The translations under genes were made by a program, and so were the position numbers. Below are positions 62,075 to 64,000 of a stretch of DNA of 64,000 nt, one piece after another; positions within the stretch are counted from its first letter, which is position 1; every line of letters starts with the position of its first letter. The stretch spans positions 1 through 64,000 of the forward strand of contig NZ_FONQ01000008.1 in the NCBI RefSeq assembly GCF_900112975.1. Reading direction: 5' to 3'. Under the pieces are notes generated by a model that saw only the letters and a program-made list of their open reading frames with translations, was not told the DNA's origin and ran no database searches. This stretch comes from Flavobacterium xueshanense (GTDB lineage: Bacteria > Bacteroidota > Bacteroidia > Flavobacteriales > Flavobacteriaceae).

Positions 62075-62805
62075 TTAATATTGAGTGAAATATTTGCTTT
62101 GCTTTTCTAAATTCTTTAAATATAAATAAGTTGCATAAATAGATTGTTGAGCCATTTCATTAAGATACTCTTCATCTGGTTTAGCTAAAAATTCATACAC
62201 TACTTCATTATCAATACTGATAATTATTTTCGTGTTTCTGGCGAAACTAAATTCTTCGTTTAATGTGACTATTTTTCTTGCATTGATTTTATATTCGTCA
62301 TACAAGTAATAATACAAATCATAGAAATCTTTTCCAACTTTAGTTTTTGTATCATCTGTTATAATACCAATTAATTCAAATCCATCAGATGGAAGAACTA
62401 TTATTTCATCTTTTTTTTTTCGTCACCCAGGACTACCCTATCTTTCCCTATTAATTCTTTATTTTCATTATAGAAGAGCAATAAAATTATAATCTCATCC
62501 CCACTCCTTACATTAACTTGAGCAGTGGACAAATTTTTATTTTCACTTGTATTAAGAGTAAAAAATCCCTCTTGTGTATTATTAGATTGGTTACCAAGCA
62601 CATTGTTGTTTTTTATTACTGATAATTGATAAGACAAACTTTGAACTATATCAGATAAATTTTCCGCAGTACCAGTTATTTTTATATTTCCTTCAATTTC
62701 TTCAATTTCGATTTTTGCCTTAACTATTGTATTAGTTATCTGAGAATAAGACAATAGTGGAATTAATAGCAAAAACAAAAATTTATATTGAAAAGAAATA
62801 TTCAT
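62075..62805 (-). pseudogene. csgE: csgE with N-terminal extension, frame broken at an A10 tract
   Basis: CsgE directs curlin subunits to the CsgG pore. Two frames are present. The first (62401-62805) has a signal peptide ('LFLLLIPLLSYSQ') and a domain like the CsgH/CsgC-type curli chaperone ('KAKIEIEEIEGNIKITGTAE', 'VNVRSGDEIIILLLFYNENK'), then stops after 'LGDEKKKMK'. The second holds CsgE proper: 'ELIGIITDDTKTKVGKDFYD', 'TKIIISIDNEVVYEFLAKPD', 'EYLNEMAQQSIYATYLYLKN', and is open from the A tract to 62075. The switch is at ten T on the plus strand (62411-62420). One more or two fewer A would join the frames as 'DEKKKDEIIVLP'. This is phase variation, slippage or a sequence error. Confidence 0.82.
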
Positions 62806-62809
62806 AACT

Positions 62810-63334
62810 TTACTTATTTAATATAATTACAGAAGCACCATTTCCAGATTGTATTATTTTCATATTTTTTGATAGGGAATTAGTTCCATAATTTTGAATA
62901 TTTTGATTATTTCCCTTTTGAATAATTTCCATATTTATATCGTAATTAACATATAATGAAAAATCTTTGATATAATTACTTTTTCCTTCTTGCACAATTT
63001 TTTGCACAATTGAATTGGCATTTTTATCCATAAAAATCTCATTGTCAATACCATTTTGCACTAAAGATACATTAATGTCTTTTGCCTTTAGATTTGCATT
63101 TACGTAATTGAAAGATCCTATTTGCTGAATCATCACATCTCTTTGCAAATTTTTAGATCCCAACAAATCTTCTTGATTTTTTATCGTGTTAGAAGCTAAA
63201 TGCAAATTTTCCTTAGAAAATAAAAGAAATGAACTATTTTGGTTGTAATCATTATCAACCGCTGTTCCTTGTGCAAAAGACACAGATGCAAAAGAAACGC
63301 ACATTATAACAATATTTGAAAATGAGGATTTCAT
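62810..63334 (-). CDS. csgB: Curlin-repeat protein, CsgB-like (nucleator candidate)
   Basis: A 174-residue secreted protein. The signal peptide (about 1-21) ends 'FASVSFAQG'. The mature part has about five curlin-type repeats, visible as Gln-x-Gly/x-Asn patterns: 'IQQIGSFNYVNANLK', 'LVQNGIDNEIFM', 'IVQEGKSNYIKDF', 'IIQKGNNQNIQNYG' and 'IIQSGNGASVIILNK'. Repeats are more diverged than in the following (upstream) curlin gene, as is usual for the nucleator CsgB. It ends 5 bases before the csgE start. Assignment as nucleator rather than minor subunit is by position and divergence. Confidence 0.8.
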   Translation of the reverse strand: MKSSFSNIVIMCVSFASVSFAQGTAVDNDYNQNSSFLLFSKENLHLASNTIKNQEDLLGSKNLQRDVMIQQIGSFNYVNANLKAKDINVSLVQNGIDNEIFMDKNANSIVQKIVQEGKSNYIKDFSLYVNYDINMEIIQKGNNQNIQNYGTNSLSKNMKIIQSGNGASVIILNK

Positions 63335-63402
63335 CTTTTTTTTTTTAAAATTTAAAAAAACAGGATATCTTTTTTTGAGCTATCCTGTCCTTCATATTTG
63401 TA

Positions 63403-64000
63403 TTAATTGCTTTGAGTAACATTTGATATATGATTGTTACCTTGTTGTGATACAGAACTATTATTTCCTGTTCCAATAACTGAAGTAGATTGAGTTGTAA
63501 ATGACTTATGACCCGTTCCTTCTTGCAGAATATTATCTAGATTTCTGTATCCTGTTTGAGTAGACATAGCATAATTATCATCTCCAAATTGGTAATGGTT
63601 AGACACATTTCTTGCAGAAGCACTTGTCGAACGACCATTACTATCTTGATTTTGAATGGATCTATTTCTCATTCCTCCTTGACTAGCATATGCTTCATTA
63701 AAATTCCCTTTTTGGGTTTGCGTAGCATCGTTTTTTCCATGAGGTGCCAAGGGTATTGCAGAAGTAAGTGAAGTCATAAGTGGAAAAACTGACATAGTTG
63801 GAATTGGCGCATTACCTGAAGTACCTTGATCAATAGTGGCTTTGTTTTTATTACCTGTTTGAGTTTGAGTAGCAGTATCATCACCCACCAATGAAGATAA
63901 AGAAACTGAAATTTCATCTTGCCAAATTGTAGCATCGTTCTCGTTTCCTACTTGTTTTTGTGTAGCATTGTTATCCCAATTATTTTGAGAAATAAACGCA
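63403..64000 (-). CDS. csgA: Curlin major-subunit-like protein, N-terminus beyond the window
   Basis: The C-terminal 199 residues of a curlin-repeat protein; the frame stays open to base 64000, so the start and signal peptide lie outside. Repeats follow the amyloid curlin pattern Gln/Asn-x-Gly-x-x-Asn: 'NNATQKQVGNENDATIW', 'TATQTQTGNKNKATIDQG', 'DATQTQKGNFNEAYASQGG', 'YAMSTQTGYRNLDNILQEG' and 'NSSVSQQGNNHISNVTQS'. A repeat-free insert with 'APIPTMSVFPLMTSLTSAIP' separates them. It is first in the visible part of the curli operon and should be the fibre subunit. Confidence 0.85.
   Translation of the reverse strand, partial: AFISQNNWDNNATQKQVGNENDATIWQDEISVSLSSLVGDDTATQTQTGNKNKATIDQGTSGNAPIPTMSVFPLMTSLTSAIPLAPHGKNDATQTQKGNFNEAYASQGGMRNRSIQNQDSNGRSTSASARNVSNHYQFGDDNYAMSTQTGYRNLDNILQEGTGHKSFTTQSTSVIGTGNNSSVSQQGNNHISNVTQSN

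Noticed and set aside
1..64000. CRISPR array, prophage or integrative element
   Set aside because: I saw no regularly spaced direct repeats, phage structural genes, integrase or plasmid replication genes in the window.

Overview
The window reads as chromosomal DNA of a Flavobacterium-like member of the Bacteroidetes. The evidence is AT-rich sequence with long A/T spacers, start sites without Shine-Dalgarno motifs, several promoters of the Bacteroidetes form TTTG/TTG then TAnnTTTG, two giant secreted proteins with C-terminal type B signals for type IX secretion (T9SS), IS30- and IS1182-like transposase remnants, and a Bacteroidetes-style curli operon.

Layout. Positions 1-334 hold the end of an IS30-family transposase. 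Positions 370-7210 are a block of minus-strand signalling genes: a five-gene run of two histidine kinases, two single-domain receivers (one degenerate) and a hybrid kinase ending in an Hpt domain, plus a separate receiver gene. Positions 7782-18683 are a stress/energy cluster: ppsA, pseudogenes of an SDR oxidoreductase, a zinc-ribbon protein, a D-lactate dehydrogenase and an M50 protease, then a cardiolipin-synthase-like protein, a retron-type reverse transcriptase with a candidate msr-msd region, YceI, CbpA/CbpM and a tandem universal stress protein. A decayed IS1182-like element follows (18834-19896). Positions 20413-26267 carry an MCE/Mla-type lipid transporter (permease, ATPase, MlaD-like) followed by a GH130 phosphorylase-like protein and a large GT4 glycosyltransferase.

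Positions 26353-34142 are mixed housekeeping genes: cysteine desulfurase, RarD, a lipoprotein, an Smr protein, DUF2752, a broken DUF1003 gene, cysM, an SGNH hydrolase and OsmC. cysM is preceded by a 19-codon reading frame with five cysteine codons near its end, which looks like a cysteine-sensing leader peptide. Positions 34275-41287 hold the two T9SS type B proteins. Positions 41477-58492 are mainly core genes: typA, a kinase/receiver pair, rpsT, three tRNA-Glu genes, proS, rimO, an amidase, an M16 peptidase and purM, with two cell-envelope proteins. Positions 58727-64000 are a minus-strand curli (type VIII secretion) operon: curlin-repeat proteins, csgE (interrupted at a run of ten A), csgF, csgG fused to a beta-barrel, and a beta-propeller lipoprotein. 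It runs off the right edge.

The points most worth following are the poly-cysteine leader before cysM, the retron locus with a stop in its natural start region, the A10 tract that splits csgE, and a structured intergenic repeat present twice. Decay is concentrated at 10.2-14.6 kb, where neighbouring genes carry nonsense codons, frameshifts and one deletion fusion. All functional statements come from reading the sequence and recalling families; no searches were run.
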